The notes: a model not told the origin generated them from the letters alone. 64,000 nt of DNA from Cereibacter ovatus (GCF_900207575.1 NZ_OAOQ01000012.1:1-64000); one strand, 5' to 3'. Shown: positions 31,517 through 40,391, counted from the first letter of the stretch. Made by a program: numbers and translations.

Positions 31517-32551
31517 TTGCCGCAATCGCGGGTTTCTGGATTGGGTCTGCTAGGATCATACCGTCTCCGGCTGCGCAGGAAGCGTTGCCATGTTCGTGCC
31601 TGGCGCAAACAGCGCGAGTTGCGCGCCGTTTGCGATCGCACTGCGCGGATCGGGCGCGATGCCATCCTGGCCTTGGTTACGCTGCGCAACGAACGGGTCC
31701 GCCTGCCCTATTTCCTGCAATACTACCGTCAGATGGGCATCGATCACTTTCTGATCGTGGACAACGGTTCGGACGACGGCTCGCGCGAGTATCTGGCCGC
31801 CCAAGACGATGTGTCGCTGTGGTCCACGAACGCCAGCTATCGGCGTGCCCGCTTCGGGATGGACTGGATCACCCGGCTGCAACGCCTGCACTGTCACGGG
31901 CACTGGTGCCTGACCGTCGATGTCGATGAATTCTTCATCTATCCGTTCTGCGATACCCGGCCGATACGGGCGCTGACCGACTGGCTGGATGTCTGCGCGA
32001 TCCGGTCGTTTTCCGCGATGCTGCTGGACATGTATCCCAAGGGCCCCCTTGGCGCGCAGACCTATCGCGAAGGGCAAGACCCGTTCGAGATCGCGCAATG
32101 GTTCGACAGCGGCAACTACATGATCCGCCGCAATGCCGAGGACGGAAACCTGTGGATTCAGGGCGGCCCCCGCGCACGGCTGTTCTTCCCCGACGATCCG
32201 AAACGGGCGCCGGCGCTGAACAAGATCCCGCTGGTGCGCTGGCATCGCGATTATGCCTATCTCAGTTCGACCCACATGCTGCTGCCGCGCGGGCTGAACA
32301 ATGTTTTCGACGAATGGGGCGGGGAAAAAGCCTGTGGCGTGCTGCTGCACGCGAAATTTCTCGACAGTTTTGCCGTTAAGGCTGACGAAGAGATGTTGCG
32401 ACGCCAGCACTATGGCAACAGCCGCGAATATCGGGCCTATCACGAAGGTCTGAGCCGCGAGCCCGACCTGTGGTGCAAGTGGAGCGAGAAATACCTGAAC
32501 TGGCGTCAGCTTGAGATTCTCGGGCTGATGTCCAAGGGCAACTGGGCCTGA
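31517..32551 (+). CDS. glycosyltransferase (GT2-like, Glyco_tranf_2_4 type), copy 2
   Basis: The product is a 344-residue paralogue of the preceding gene. It has LVTLRNERVRLPYFLQYY, LIVDNGSDDGS, LTVDVDEFFIYP, MLLDMYPKG, NLWIQGGPRARLFF, LNKIPLVRW and a closing MSKGNWA. The start is uncertain: no ATG lies between the nearest upstream stop and the conserved region, so a TTG at 31517 (or 31541) must be used. The 139-bp gap before it is AT-richer and could hold a promoter. Confidence 0.8.
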   Translation: MPQSRVSGLGLLGSYRLRLRRKRCHVRAWRKQRELRAVCDRTARIGRDAILALVTLRNERVRLPYFLQYYRQMGIDHFLIVDNGSDDGSREYLAAQDDVSLWSTNASYRRARFGMDWITRLQRLHCHGHWCLTVDVDEFFIYPFCDTRPIRALTDWLDVCAIRSFSAMLLDMYPKGPLGAQTYREGQDPFEIAQWFDSGNYMIRRNAEDGNLWIQGGPRARLFFPDDPKRAPALNKIPLVRWHRDYAYLSSTHMLLPRGLNNVFDEWGGEKACGVLLHAKFLDSFAVKADEEMLRRQHYGNSREYRAYHEGLSREPDLWCKWSEKYLNWRQLEILGLMSKGNWA

Positions 32552-32561
32552 AGGGGGCGGC

Positions 32562-34256
32562 GTGGGCGTCGGCTTCATCATGTTGTGCCATACGGCCTTT
32601 GACCGGGCCGCGCAGGTGGCGCGGCACTGGGCCGAGCGCGGTTGCCCGGTGGTGATCCATGTCGATGCCCGCGTCCACCGCCACGGTTTCGCCCGGATGC
32701 AGCGCCTTGTGGCTGGCGTGCCCGGCATCCGCTTTTCCGACCGGCACCGCTGCCAGTGGGGATCGTGGGGCCTTGTCGCGGCCACGCTGTCGGCGGCCGA
32801 GGTGATGCTGCGCGACTTTCCGCAGGTCAACCATGTCTATCTGGCCTCCGGGTCCTGCCTGCCGCTGCGGCCGGTGCCGGAACTGGTGCGCTATCTGGCC
32901 GACCGGCCCCGGACCGATTTCATCGAATCGGTCACAACCGAGGATGTCGGCTGGACGGTGGGCGGGCTGGACATCGAACGGTTTACCTTGCGCTTTCCGT
33001 TCTCCTGGCGGCGCAACCGCAAACTGTTTGATGCCAGCGTCCGGCTTCAGCGCCGGCTGGGCTACAGCCGCCGCATCCCCGACGGTCTGGTGCCGCATCT
33101 GGGCAGCCAGTGGTGGTGCCTGACGCGCCAGACCTTGCAGGCGATCCTTGAAGACCCCCGCCGCGCCGAGTTCGACCGCTATTTCCGCAGCGTCTGGATC
33201 CCGGATGAAAGCTATTTCCAGACGCTGGTGCGGCTGCATTCGCATCATGTCGAAAGCCGCTCGCTGACGCTGTCGAAGTTCGATTTTCAGGGCAAGCCGC
33301 ACCTGTTTTACGACGATCACCTGCAACTGCTGCGCCGGTCCGACTGTTTCGTGGCGCGCAAGATCTGGCCGCAGGCGGGCCGGCTGTATCGCAGCTTCCT
33401 GTCGGACAAGCTGGCCGAGAAATCCCCGGCCGAGCCGAACCCGGCCCGGATCGACCGGCTGTTCTCGAAGGCGACAGAGCGGCGAACCCGCGGGCGGGCG
33501 GGCCTTTACATGCAAAGCCGCTTTCCCCGCGACGACTGGGACCATGGCCGCACCGCCGCGCCCTATTCGGTCTTTGCCGGCTTTTCCGACCTGTTCGAGA
33601 ATTTCGAGCCGTGGCTGGGCAAGCTGGTCGGCACCCGCGTCCACGGCCATCTGTTCGCCCCCGACCGGGCCCAATTCGCCGGCGGCGAGACGGTCTATGA
33701 CGGCGCGCTGTCGGATTCCGCGGCACTGCGCGACTACAATCCGCGCAGTTTCCTGACCAACCTGATCTGGAACACCCGGGGCGAGCGTCAGTGCTTCCAG
33801 TTCGGCCCGGCCGATGTGCAGGACATCCTGCCGTTCATCGCGGCCGACCCTCATGCACAGGTCTCGGTGGTGTCGGGGGCGTGGGCGGTGCCGCTTTACC
33901 GCTCGGGCGGCGATTTCACGACCATCCGGCGCGAGGCCGCCCGGCTTCAGAAGCTGGAAACCTGGTATCTTTCCGTCCTGCGCGCGGGCTGGGCCAAGGC
34001 GCGGGTGCGGGTCTGGACCATGGCCGATTTCGTGGCCGACCCGATGGAGCCGATGCAGACCATCATCGACGAGATCACCCCCCGCGCGCTGCGCCGCCCG
34101 GCCGAGGCGCCAAGGCTGGTGGATCTGACCGGCTTTGGCCGCTTCCTGCAACAATTGCGCAATCAGGGGATGCAGCCGGTGCTGATGGGCGACTTTCCAC
34201 TGGAAGACGAACCGCTTGCGCCACCCCGCCGCGCCCGGCCTGCGGGGACGAAATGA
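32562..34256 (+). CDS. core-2/I-branching-type glycosyltransferase with unknown C-terminal domain
   Basis: The 564-residue protein starts at a GTG with AAGGGGGCGG before it. The N-terminal half (about 1-270) looks like the core-2/I-branching (GT14) family: LCHTAFDRAAQVARHW, VIHVDARVHRHG, SWGLVAATLSA, YLASGSCLPLRP and SQWWCLTRQTL. Residues about 290-564 match no domain I can name beyond the DUF5928-type region that I recall as typical of rhodobacterial members. It overlaps the sulfotransferase by 4 bp. Confidence 0.82.
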   Translation: MGVGFIMLCHTAFDRAAQVARHWAERGCPVVIHVDARVHRHGFARMQRLVAGVPGIRFSDRHRCQWGSWGLVAATLSAAEVMLRDFPQVNHVYLASGSCLPLRPVPELVRYLADRPRTDFIESVTTEDVGWTVGGLDIERFTLRFPFSWRRNRKLFDASVRLQRRLGYSRRIPDGLVPHLGSQWWCLTRQTLQAILEDPRRAEFDRYFRSVWIPDESYFQTLVRLHSHHVESRSLTLSKFDFQGKPHLFYDDHLQLLRRSDCFVARKIWPQAGRLYRSFLSDKLAEKSPAEPNPARIDRLFSKATERRTRGRAGLYMQSRFPRDDWDHGRTAAPYSVFAGFSDLFENFEPWLGKLVGTRVHGHLFAPDRAQFAGGETVYDGALSDSAALRDYNPRSFLTNLIWNTRGERQCFQFGPADVQDILPFIAADPHAQVSVVSGAWAVPLYRSGGDFTTIRREAARLQKLETWYLSVLRAGWAKARVRVWTMADFVADPMEPMQTIIDEITPRALRRPAEAPRLVDLTGFGRFLQQLRNQGMQPVLMGDFPLEDEPLAPPRRARPAGTK

Positions 34257-35635
34257 CCGCCTTCGACAGTTTCGTGATGCTGGCGGGGATGCGCACCGGG
34301 TCCAACTATCTGGAATCGAACCTGAACGCTTTGGCGGGCGTGTGCTGCCACGGCGAGCTGTTCAACCCGTGGTTCATCGGCACCCGTGACCGGGCCGAGT
34401 TTCTGGGCTTTGACATGGCGCGGCGCGATGCCGATCCGCTGGCCTTTCTGGCCCATGTCCGGGCTGAGACACCGGGTCTGTGCGGCTTTCGCTATTTCCA
34501 CGACCACGACCCCCGCGTGCTGGACCCGCTGCTGGCGGATCGGCGCTGCGCCAAGATCGTGCTGACGCGCAACCCGCTGGAAAGCTATGTCTCGCTTCAG
34601 ATCGCGCGCGAGACCGGGCAATGGAAGCTGACCGACCCCCGGCGCCGGCGCGAGGCCACGGCCCATTTCGATCCGGCCGGGTTTCAGGCGCATCTGGACG
34701 AGGTGCAACAGTTCCAGACCCGTATCCGGCACGCGCTTCAGGTCAGCGGCCAGACCGCCTTTGCCCTCGATTACGACGATCTGCCGGATCTGGGGGTGCT
34801 GAACGGCCTTGCCGCCTTTCTTGGCGTCGAGGCCCGGCTAGAGGCGCCCGACCAGACCCTGAAGAAGCAAAACCCCGGAGAGATCGCCGCGCGCGTGGCC
34901 AACCCCGAAACGATGGCGGCGGCGCTGGCGCGGCTGGATCGCTTCGACCTGTCGCACAGCCCCAGTTTCGAGCCGCGCCGCGGCGCCGGCGTGCCGGGGT
35001 TCATCGCGGCGCGGGGCCTGCTGTACATGCCGGTGCGTGGCGGGCCGGAACAGGCGGTGCGCGACTGGCTGGCCGCTCTGGGCCCGGTTCAGGCCGATTT
35101 CACCCGCAAGGACTTGCGCCAATGGCTTCGCGCGCATCCCGGTCACCGCAGCTTTACCGTCCTGCGCCACCCGCTGGCCCGTGCCCATGCGGTGTTTCGC
35201 GACCATCTGCTGACCGGCGGCCTGCCCGACCTGCGGCTGGCGCTGAAACGGATCGCCCGTCTTGACCTGCCACCGCCCGAGACGACAGACCCCCGTGCCT
35301 TCCGCGCGGCCTTTCTGGGCTTTCTGCAATTCCTGAAGCCGGTTCTGGCAGGGCAGACGGCGGTGCGCGTCGGCCCGCATCTGGCCTCGCAACTGGCGGT
35401 GCTTCAGGGGATGGCGCAGCTTCGCCTGCCCGATCTGGTGATCCGCGAGGAAAGAATGGCCGAGGGGCTGGCCTTCCTTGCCCGCGATGCCGGACTGATC
35501 CCGCCGGCGATGCCTGCGGACACAGGTCCGCATCCCTTGGCCGATCTGTGGGACGCCGAGCTGGAACAGGCGGCACAGGACGCCTATCCCCGCGATTACG
35601 AAGCCTTTGGCTTCGGGCCGTGGCGGCGCGCCTAG
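34253..35635 (+). CDS. NodH-like sulfotransferase with two sulfotransferase-like halves
   Basis: The 460-residue protein starts at an ATG overlapping the previous stop codon (ATGA). The first half has a 5'-phosphosulfate-binding loop (MLAGMRTGSNYLESNLNAL) and a 3'-phosphate motif region (KIVLTRNPLESYVSLQIA). The second half (about residues 255-455) repeats the scheme weakly: FTVLRHPLARAHAVFRDHL resembles another RxP motif but lacks a clear P-loop-like start. It would use PAPS to sulfate a glycan or lipid. The substrate is unknown. Confidence 0.8.
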   Translation: MTAFDSFVMLAGMRTGSNYLESNLNALAGVCCHGELFNPWFIGTRDRAEFLGFDMARRDADPLAFLAHVRAETPGLCGFRYFHDHDPRVLDPLLADRRCAKIVLTRNPLESYVSLQIARETGQWKLTDPRRRREATAHFDPAGFQAHLDEVQQFQTRIRHALQVSGQTAFALDYDDLPDLGVLNGLAAFLGVEARLEAPDQTLKKQNPGEIAARVANPETMAAALARLDRFDLSHSPSFEPRRGAGVPGFIAARGLLYMPVRGGPEQAVRDWLAALGPVQADFTRKDLRQWLRAHPGHRSFTVLRHPLARAHAVFRDHLLTGGLPDLRLALKRIARLDLPPPETTDPRAFRAAFLGFLQFLKPVLAGQTAVRVGPHLASQLAVLQGMAQLRLPDLVIREERMAEGLAFLARDAGLIPPAMPADTGPHPLADLWDAELEQAAQDAYPRDYEAFGFGPWRRA

Positions 35636-35651
35636 TCCGCCACGCCGCCGG

Positions 35652-36116
35652 TCAGGCCGCCTGCGGCGCCCGCGCTTCGGTCAGGATCGCATGCAGCTTG
35701 GCCGGATCGCTGTTCGCGCGCAGCTTGGTGCAGACCTGCGCATCGCGCATGGTGCGTGACACCAGCGCCAGCGCCTTCAGATGGTCCACCCCGGAATCCT
35801 TCGGCGCGAACAGGGCAAAGACCAGATCGACCGGCTGGCGGTCGACGCTGTCATAATCCAGCGGTTTTTCAAGGCGCAGGAAGACCCCGACAATCCGGTC
35901 GAGGTCTTCCAGCCGCGCATGGGGCAGGGCAATGCCGTGGCCGACCCCGGTGGGGCCAAGGCTTTCGCGCTCCTGCAAGCCATCAATGGCCACAGAGACG
36001 TTCAGGCCGTAAGCCGCGGACGCAAGCTCACCCAGTTCCTGAAGCAGGCGCTTCTTGCTTGTCACCTGACTCAGAACCCGGACGGCGCCCGGCATCAGCA
36101 GTTTGGATAGTTCCAT
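35652..36116 (-). CDS. ptsN: PtsN, nitrogen PTS enzyme IIA
   Basis: The 154-residue regulator is an EIIA(Fru)-like protein with the phosphorylated histidine in GHGIALPHARLEDL and the typical DLVFALFAPKDSGVDHLKALA. It regulates rather than imports sugars (nitrogen and potassium balance in other proteobacteria). The start MELSKLLMP was chosen over an upstream ATG 26 codons away. It is the last gene of the minus-strand run and lies 34 bp after hpf. Confidence 0.94.
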   Translation of the reverse strand: MELSKLLMPGAVRVLSQVTSKKRLLQELGELASAAYGLNVSVAIDGLQERESLGPTGVGHGIALPHARLEDLDRIVGVFLRLEKPLDYDSVDRQPVDLVFALFAPKDSGVDHLKALALVSRTMRDAQVCTKLRANSDPAKLHAILTEARAPQAA

Positions 36117-36150
36117 GTGCGGTCGCTTGTCCTGCGCCCCAAGGCGTGCG

Positions 36151-36726
36151 CTATTTGCTGTTGCGCGGGTCGATCCAGCCGATATTTCCGTCATCCCGAC
36201 GGTATACGACGTTCACCCCGCCATGACCTTCATTGCGGAAGACAAGCATGTTCTGGCCCGCCAGTTCCAACTGCATGACAGCTTCGCCCACGGTGATAGA
36301 GGGCACCTTGGCCTCCATCTCGGCGATCACCATCGGCTGAAGGGTGTCGGCCTCTCCATCCTCGACCTCCTCGGATGCGGCGAGGATATAGGAGGAACCC
36401 GGGCCGAATTCAACCGGCGCCGTGCGGTCGCGGTGGTGGTCGCGCAGCCGCCGCTTGTAGCGACGAAGCTGCTTGTCCATCTTCTCGCGGCAGCTTTCGA
36501 AGGCGGCGTAGATTTCGGTCGCGCGGCCGGTCGCCTGCGCCGTCAGGCCGGTCGAAAGATGAATGGTCGCTTCGCAGACATGTTCATGCGCAACGCGCGA
36601 AAAGACGATCGTGGCTTCGGTCGGGCGCTGGGCATACTTCTCGATCACCTCGCCAAGCTCGGACTTGACGTGGGTCTGAAGCGCCTCACCGATGTCGATC
36701 TGTTTCCCGCTGATCTGGTATCGCAT
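36151..36726 (-). CDS. hpf: HPF, long-form ribosome hibernation promoting factor
   Basis: The 191-residue protein has the N-terminal S30AE fold (MRYQISGKQIDIGEALQTHV, with KRRLRDHH near residue 95) and a separate C-terminal dimerisation domain (PSITVGEAVMQLELAGQNMLVF). The long form dimerises 70S ribosomes to 100S on its own. AGGAGGAATC immediately before the ATG decides the start against a frame 50 codons longer. The 226-bp gap upstream probably holds its own promoter. Confidence 0.95.
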   Translation of the reverse strand: MRYQISGKQIDIGEALQTHVKSELGEVIEKYAQRPTEATIVFSRVAHEHVCEATIHLSTGLTAQATGRATEIYAAFESCREKMDKQLRRYKRRLRDHHRDRTAPVEFGPGSSYILAASEEVEDGEADTLQPMVIAEMEAKVPSITVGEAVMQLELAGQNMLVFRNEGHGGVNVVYRRDDGNIGWIDPRNSK

Positions 36727-36952
36727 GATTCCTCCTATGCGCTCGGCATGGCCAGCCCGCCCCATCCCGGGGTGCCCGCCGACGGTTATTGCGAATGCGC
36801 ACAAACGTCTGACCTTCACCGGGCCGGGCGGGTTCGCTGGGCCTTTGAGGGTCGAAAACGAGGGCGGGTTCTGCACGCATCCAGAGCATTTGGCTGCTTT
36901 TGAATTGCGGTTGTCAACAGCAAGCTCGCACCTCCCGCCTAGGGATGCCCGG

Positions 36953-37714
36953 TCACGAGATGCGGAAGTTCTGACCCAGATAGACCCGGCGCACCATCTC
37001 GTCGCGAATGACTTCCTCGGTCGTGCCGCTCATCAGCACGGTGCCATCGTGCAGGATGTAGGCCCTGTCCACGATTTCCAGCGTTTCCCGCACATTGTGA
37101 TCGGTGATCAGAACGCCGATTCCGCGGCTTTTCAGGTCGTGGACCAAGTGGCGGATTTCGGCCACCGCGATCGGATCGACACCGGCAAACGGCTCATCCA
37201 GCAAAAGATAGCGCGGGTCTGCGGCAAGACAGCGCGCAATCTCGACCCGGCGCCGCTCGCCGCCCGAAAGGGCCAGCGCAGGCGCCCGGCGCAGGTGGGC
37301 GATCGAGAATTCGCCCAGCAGTTCCTCCAGACGCTCGCGCCGGGTATGGGGATCGCTTTGGGTGATTTCCAGCACGGCCAGAATGTTGTCCTCGACCGAG
37401 AGGCCGCGGAAGATCGACACCTCTTGCGGCAGATAGCCGATGCCCAGCCGCGCCCGGCGATACATCGGCAGCGCGGTCACGTCGCGGCCCTCGATCAACA
37501 CCTGACCGCCTTCGGGCGACACAAGCCCGGCGATGGCATAAAAACAGGTGGTCTTGCCCGAGCCGTTGGGGCCCAGAAGCGCCACCACCTCGCCGCGGTC
37601 AAGATGCATGGTCACGTCGCGGATCACCGGCCGGCGGCGATAGCTTTTGCGCAGGCCCACGACCTGAAGGCCCGCACCGCCGCGGGTAACGACGAAATCG
37701 GGGGTCACGTTCAT
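36953..37714 (-). CDS. lptB: LptB, LPS export ABC transporter ATPase
   Basis: The 253-residue ATPase has Walker A GPNGSGKTT, signature LSGGERRRVEIA, Walker B LLLDEPFAGVD and switch ITDHNVRETL, all standard for LptB. With LptFG it powers LPS extraction from the inner membrane. It overlaps lptA by 4 bp. The classical next gene, rpoN, is missing; hpf follows instead. Confidence 0.96.
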   Translation of the reverse strand: MNVTPDFVVTRGGAGLQVVGLRKSYRRRPVIRDVTMHLDRGEVVALLGPNGSGKTTCFYAIAGLVSPEGGQVLIEGRDVTALPMYRRARLGIGYLPQEVSIFRGLSVEDNILAVLEITQSDPHTRRERLEELLGEFSIAHLRRAPALALSGGERRRVEIARCLAADPRYLLLDEPFAGVDPIAVAEIRHLVHDLKSRGIGVLITDHNVRETLEIVDRAYILHDGTVLMSGTTEEVIRDEMVRRVYLGQNFRIS

Positions 37715-38223
37715 TGACCCGAGCCTGGCTTGTAGACGGTCTGAACCCGGCCCTCCATCCGGCCGGTGCCGCTGTCGATGTCGAACACGAGCCGCTGGCC
37801 GGCGATGGTGTTTGCCCCCTGCGTCAGCAGGACGTCGGTGGTCATCACGATTTCGCCGGTGCTGACGGTATAGGTCGCCTCGCGCGATTCGGCGGCCTCG
37901 GCCCCGTTTGCAAGGGTCACGCCGCCGGTGGCGTGGATCCGTTCGATCCCGGTGCCTCCGGCCACCTGATCCACCCGCATCTGCGGCGCGGCCATCCGCA
38001 TCGGCCCCTGCTTCACCCGGACATTGCCGGTGAAGATCGCGAATCCTTCGGCCTGATTGACCTCAAGCTTGTCGCTTTCGATCTCGACCGGGGCGGAACT
38101 GTCGCCTTTCAGGCCGGCAAAGGCCACATCGGTGCCCTGCGCCGACGCCGCCAACGGCAGCCAGATCGCGGCCGCCACGGCCAGACATGTCCTTGTCACG
38201 CGGTTCGACATCGGGTCCATCAT
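37711..38223 (-). CDS. lptA: LptA, periplasmic LPS transport bridge protein
   Basis: The 170-residue precursor has a signal peptide (cleavage near AASAQGTD) and OstA-type beta strands (PVEIESDKLEVNQAEGFAIFTGNVRVKQG). It forms the periplasmic bridge between LptC and LptD. The start MMDPMSN overlaps the lptC stop codon; MSNRVTR, four codons later, is a plausible alternative. Confidence 0.92.
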   Translation of the reverse strand: MMDPMSNRVTRTCLAVAAAIWLPLAASAQGTDVAFAGLKGDSSAPVEIESDKLEVNQAEGFAIFTGNVRVKQGPMRMAAPQMRVDQVAGGTGIERIHATGGVTLANGAEAAESREATYTVSTGEIVMTTDVLLTQGANTIAGQRLVFDIDSGTGRMEGRVQTVYKPGSGQ

Positions 38224-38831
38224 TGCTTCGGATCGTAAATCAGCTTCACGTTGCCGCCAAAGCCCAGCAGATAGGTTCCGGGCTTGTCGGGGCTTTCGGT
38301 CAGGCGCATCGAGCCGGCCTCAATCTGGCCCAGCGGGCCGGTCGCGGCAAGCGCGGTGTCGCTTTTCACGTCGGTCTGATCCAGCGAGGCCGTCATCGCG
38401 TCCGAGGTGATATGATAGCCGCTGGTGGTGTCGATGACCACGCCGCCGCCCAGATGCAGCAGGCGCGCCGCATCGTCCAGCCGCCCGGTCGCCGCCACCA
38501 GATCGGCCGCGCTGCCATCGGGCGTCTCAAGCCGGGCGCGCAGGCCCGTGGCACTGGGCGCGCTGTCCCCGCCCTGTCCGGGGCGGGCCTCGGCCGCGGT
38601 CACGGTCAGCGCGGCGCCATCGTCGGTCAGACCGGCCCATGTGGGCGCGGTCATCCGCGGCTCTCGTGCCCGGTCCTCGACATCGACGCCGGCCAGCGGG
38701 ATCGCATCCGACGGATCGATGGTGCGCGACACCAGAAACAGCGTCGACAGCACCACCAGCGCCGCCAGCGGCAGGATCACCTTCAGCCAGGCCACAAGGC
38801 GCGAGTGAAGGTTGTCGTGCCGCGCGGCCAT
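38220..38831 (-). CDS. lptC: LptC, membrane-anchored LPS transport protein
   Basis: The 203-residue protein has an N-terminal anchor (LKVILPLAALVVLSTLFLV, about residues 16-34) and a periplasmic beta-jellyroll of the LptC type (DVEDRAREPRMTAPTWAGLTDDG and later strands). It receives LPS from LptBFG. It lies between kdsD (3 bp) and lptA (4-bp overlap), linking Kdo supply and LPS export in one operon. Confidence 0.9.
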   Translation of the reverse strand: MAARHDNLHSRLVAWLKVILPLAALVVLSTLFLVSRTIDPSDAIPLAGVDVEDRAREPRMTAPTWAGLTDDGAALTVTAAEARPGQGGDSAPSATGLRARLETPDGSAADLVAATGRLDDAARLLHLGGGVVIDTTSGYHITSDAMTASLDQTDVKSDTALAATGPLGQIEAGSMRLTESPDKPGTYLLGFGGNVKLIYDPKQ

Positions 38832-38834
38832 GGC

Positions 38835-39791
38835 CTAGGCCACCCCGGCGCGCAGGCAGTCGTGGATATGGATCAGCCCGACCGGCACCCCGTCACGGAT
38901 CACGAACAACGAGGTGATCTTTCGTGCGTTCATCTCGGCCACGGCCTTTTCGGCCAGGGCCTCGGGTCCGATGGTGCGCGGGTTGGGCGTCATCACCTGA
39001 TCCACCGTCAGCGACAAGAGCCCGTCAAGGTGGCGCCGCAGGTCGCCGTCGGTGATGATGCCCACCAGATGGCCGTCGGCAGCCATCACGCCCAGAACGC
39101 CGAATCCCTGCCGGCTCATGGTGATCAGCGCCTCGCCCATCGCGGTTCCGGTCCGGACCAGCGGCAGGTTGGCGTGCATCAGATCGGCAACCGTCTTCAG
39201 CCTTGCGCCCAGCTTGCCGCCCGGATGGAACACCCGGAACTGGTCCGGGGTGAACTGGCGATGTTCCATCAGCGCGATGGCCAGCGCATCGCCCAGCGCC
39301 AGCGTCATCGTCGTGGACGAGGTCGGCACGATGCCGTTGCCGCAAGCCTCGGGCGCGGCGGGCAGCACAAGGGCCACGTCCGACTGGCGCAGCAGCGTCG
39401 ATCCGGGGCGGCTGGCCACCCCGATCAGCGGAATGTCAAAGCGGCGGGTATGGGCGATGATGTCGGCCAGTTCCGGCGTCTCGCCCGAATTGGACAGCAC
39501 CAGCGCCACATCTTCGCGCGTGACCATGCCCAGATCGCCGTGGCTGGCCTCGGCCGGGTGAACGAATTGCGCGGGCGTGCCGGTGCTGGCAAGCGTCGCG
39601 GTGATCTTGCGCCCGACATGGCCAGACTTGCCCATGCCCGAGACGATGACCCGGCCGCGGGCGTTCAGGATCGTGGTGACGGCGGCGGCGAAACTGTCAT
39701 CCAGGCTGTCGCCCAGCATGGCCAGCGCCTGCGTCTCGGTTGCGATGACGCGGCGGGCGGTGGTCAGGAAATCAGTGGTGGAAGATGTCAT
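38835..39791 (-). CDS. kdsD: KdsD, arabinose-5-phosphate isomerase
   Basis: This 318-residue enzyme interconverts ribulose 5-phosphate and arabinose 5-phosphate, the first step of Kdo synthesis. It has the SIS domain (VSGMGKSGHVGRKITATLAS and LSNSGETPELAD) and two CBS domains in the C-terminal third. Its start overlaps the end of the RNase D-like gene by 20 bp. Confidence 0.94.
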   Translation of the reverse strand: MTSSTTDFLTTARRVIATETQALAMLGDSLDDSFAAAVTTILNARGRVIVSGMGKSGHVGRKITATLASTGTPAQFVHPAEASHGDLGMVTREDVALVLSNSGETPELADIIAHTRRFDIPLIGVASRPGSTLLRQSDVALVLPAAPEACGNGIVPTSSTTMTLALGDALAIALMEHRQFTPDQFRVFHPGGKLGARLKTVADLMHANLPLVRTGTAMGEALITMSRQGFGVLGVMAADGHLVGIITDGDLRRHLDGLLSLTVDQVMTPNPRTIGPEALAEKAVAEMNARKITSLFVIRDGVPVGLIHIHDCLRAGVA

Positions 39792-40386
39792 TGGGTTCGT
39801 CCCAGCCCATCAGGTCAAGTTCGGCCCGCGTCGGCAGGAAATCGAAGCACCGCTGCGCAAGATCCATCCGGCCCTCGCGAATCAGGCGGGTCTCAAGCTC
39901 GGCCTTCAGCCGGTGCAGATGCAGCACGTCGGATGCGGCGTAATCCTTCTGCGCCTCGGTCAACTCGGCCGCGCCCCAGTCAGAGGTCTGCTGCTGCTTG
40001 GACACATCGACGCCCACCAGTTCCAGAAGCAGATATTTCAGCCCGTGGCGGTCGGTGAAGGTCCGCACCATCCGTGAGGCGATCTTGGTGCACCAGACGG
40101 GTTCCGTCCGCACGCCCAACGCCTGTTTCAGCGCCGCAATATCGAAGCGGCCGAAATGGAACAGCTTCAGAACTCCGGGATCGGTCAGCAGACGTTCCAG
40201 ATTCGGCGCGGCGGTCTGGCCCTGCGCGATCTGCACCAGATGCGCATCCCCGTTGCCGGACGAAAGCTGGACAAGGCACAGGCGGTCGCGGCGGGGATCA
40301 AGCCCCATCGTCTCGGTGTCGATGGCAACGACCGGGCCAAGGTCAAGCCCGTCCGGCAGGTCGTTCCGATACAGATGGATTGTCAC
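39772..40386 (-). CDS. RNase D-like 3'-5' exonuclease
   Basis: The 204-residue protein contains only the DEDDy exonuclease domain: AIDTETMGLD (Exo I), FHFGRFDIAALK (Exo II) and YAASDVLHLHRLKAEL with the final Tyr/Asp (Exo III). It lacks the HRDC domains of full RNase D, as in other alphaproteobacterial short forms. GTG 40386 was chosen because an earlier ATG would lie inside the tRNA-Leu gene, and AAGGA stands 7 nt before the GTG. It is downstream of tRNA-Leu on the same strand. Confidence 0.9.
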   Translation of the reverse strand: MTIHLYRNDLPDGLDLGPVVAIDTETMGLDPRRDRLCLVQLSSGNGDAHLVQIAQGQTAAPNLERLLTDPGVLKLFHFGRFDIAALKQALGVRTEPVWCTKIASRMVRTFTDRHGLKYLLLELVGVDVSKQQQTSDWGAAELTEAQKDYAASDVLHLHRLKAELETRLIREGRMDLAQRCFDFLPTRAELDLMGWDEPNDIFHH

Positions 40387-40391
40387 TGTCT

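Noticed and set aside
33791-34252. Longer start for the sulfotransferase
   Set aside because: The upstream part is the other frame of the core-2-type gene; the ATGA overlap at 34253 is the normal coupling and gives the family N terminus.
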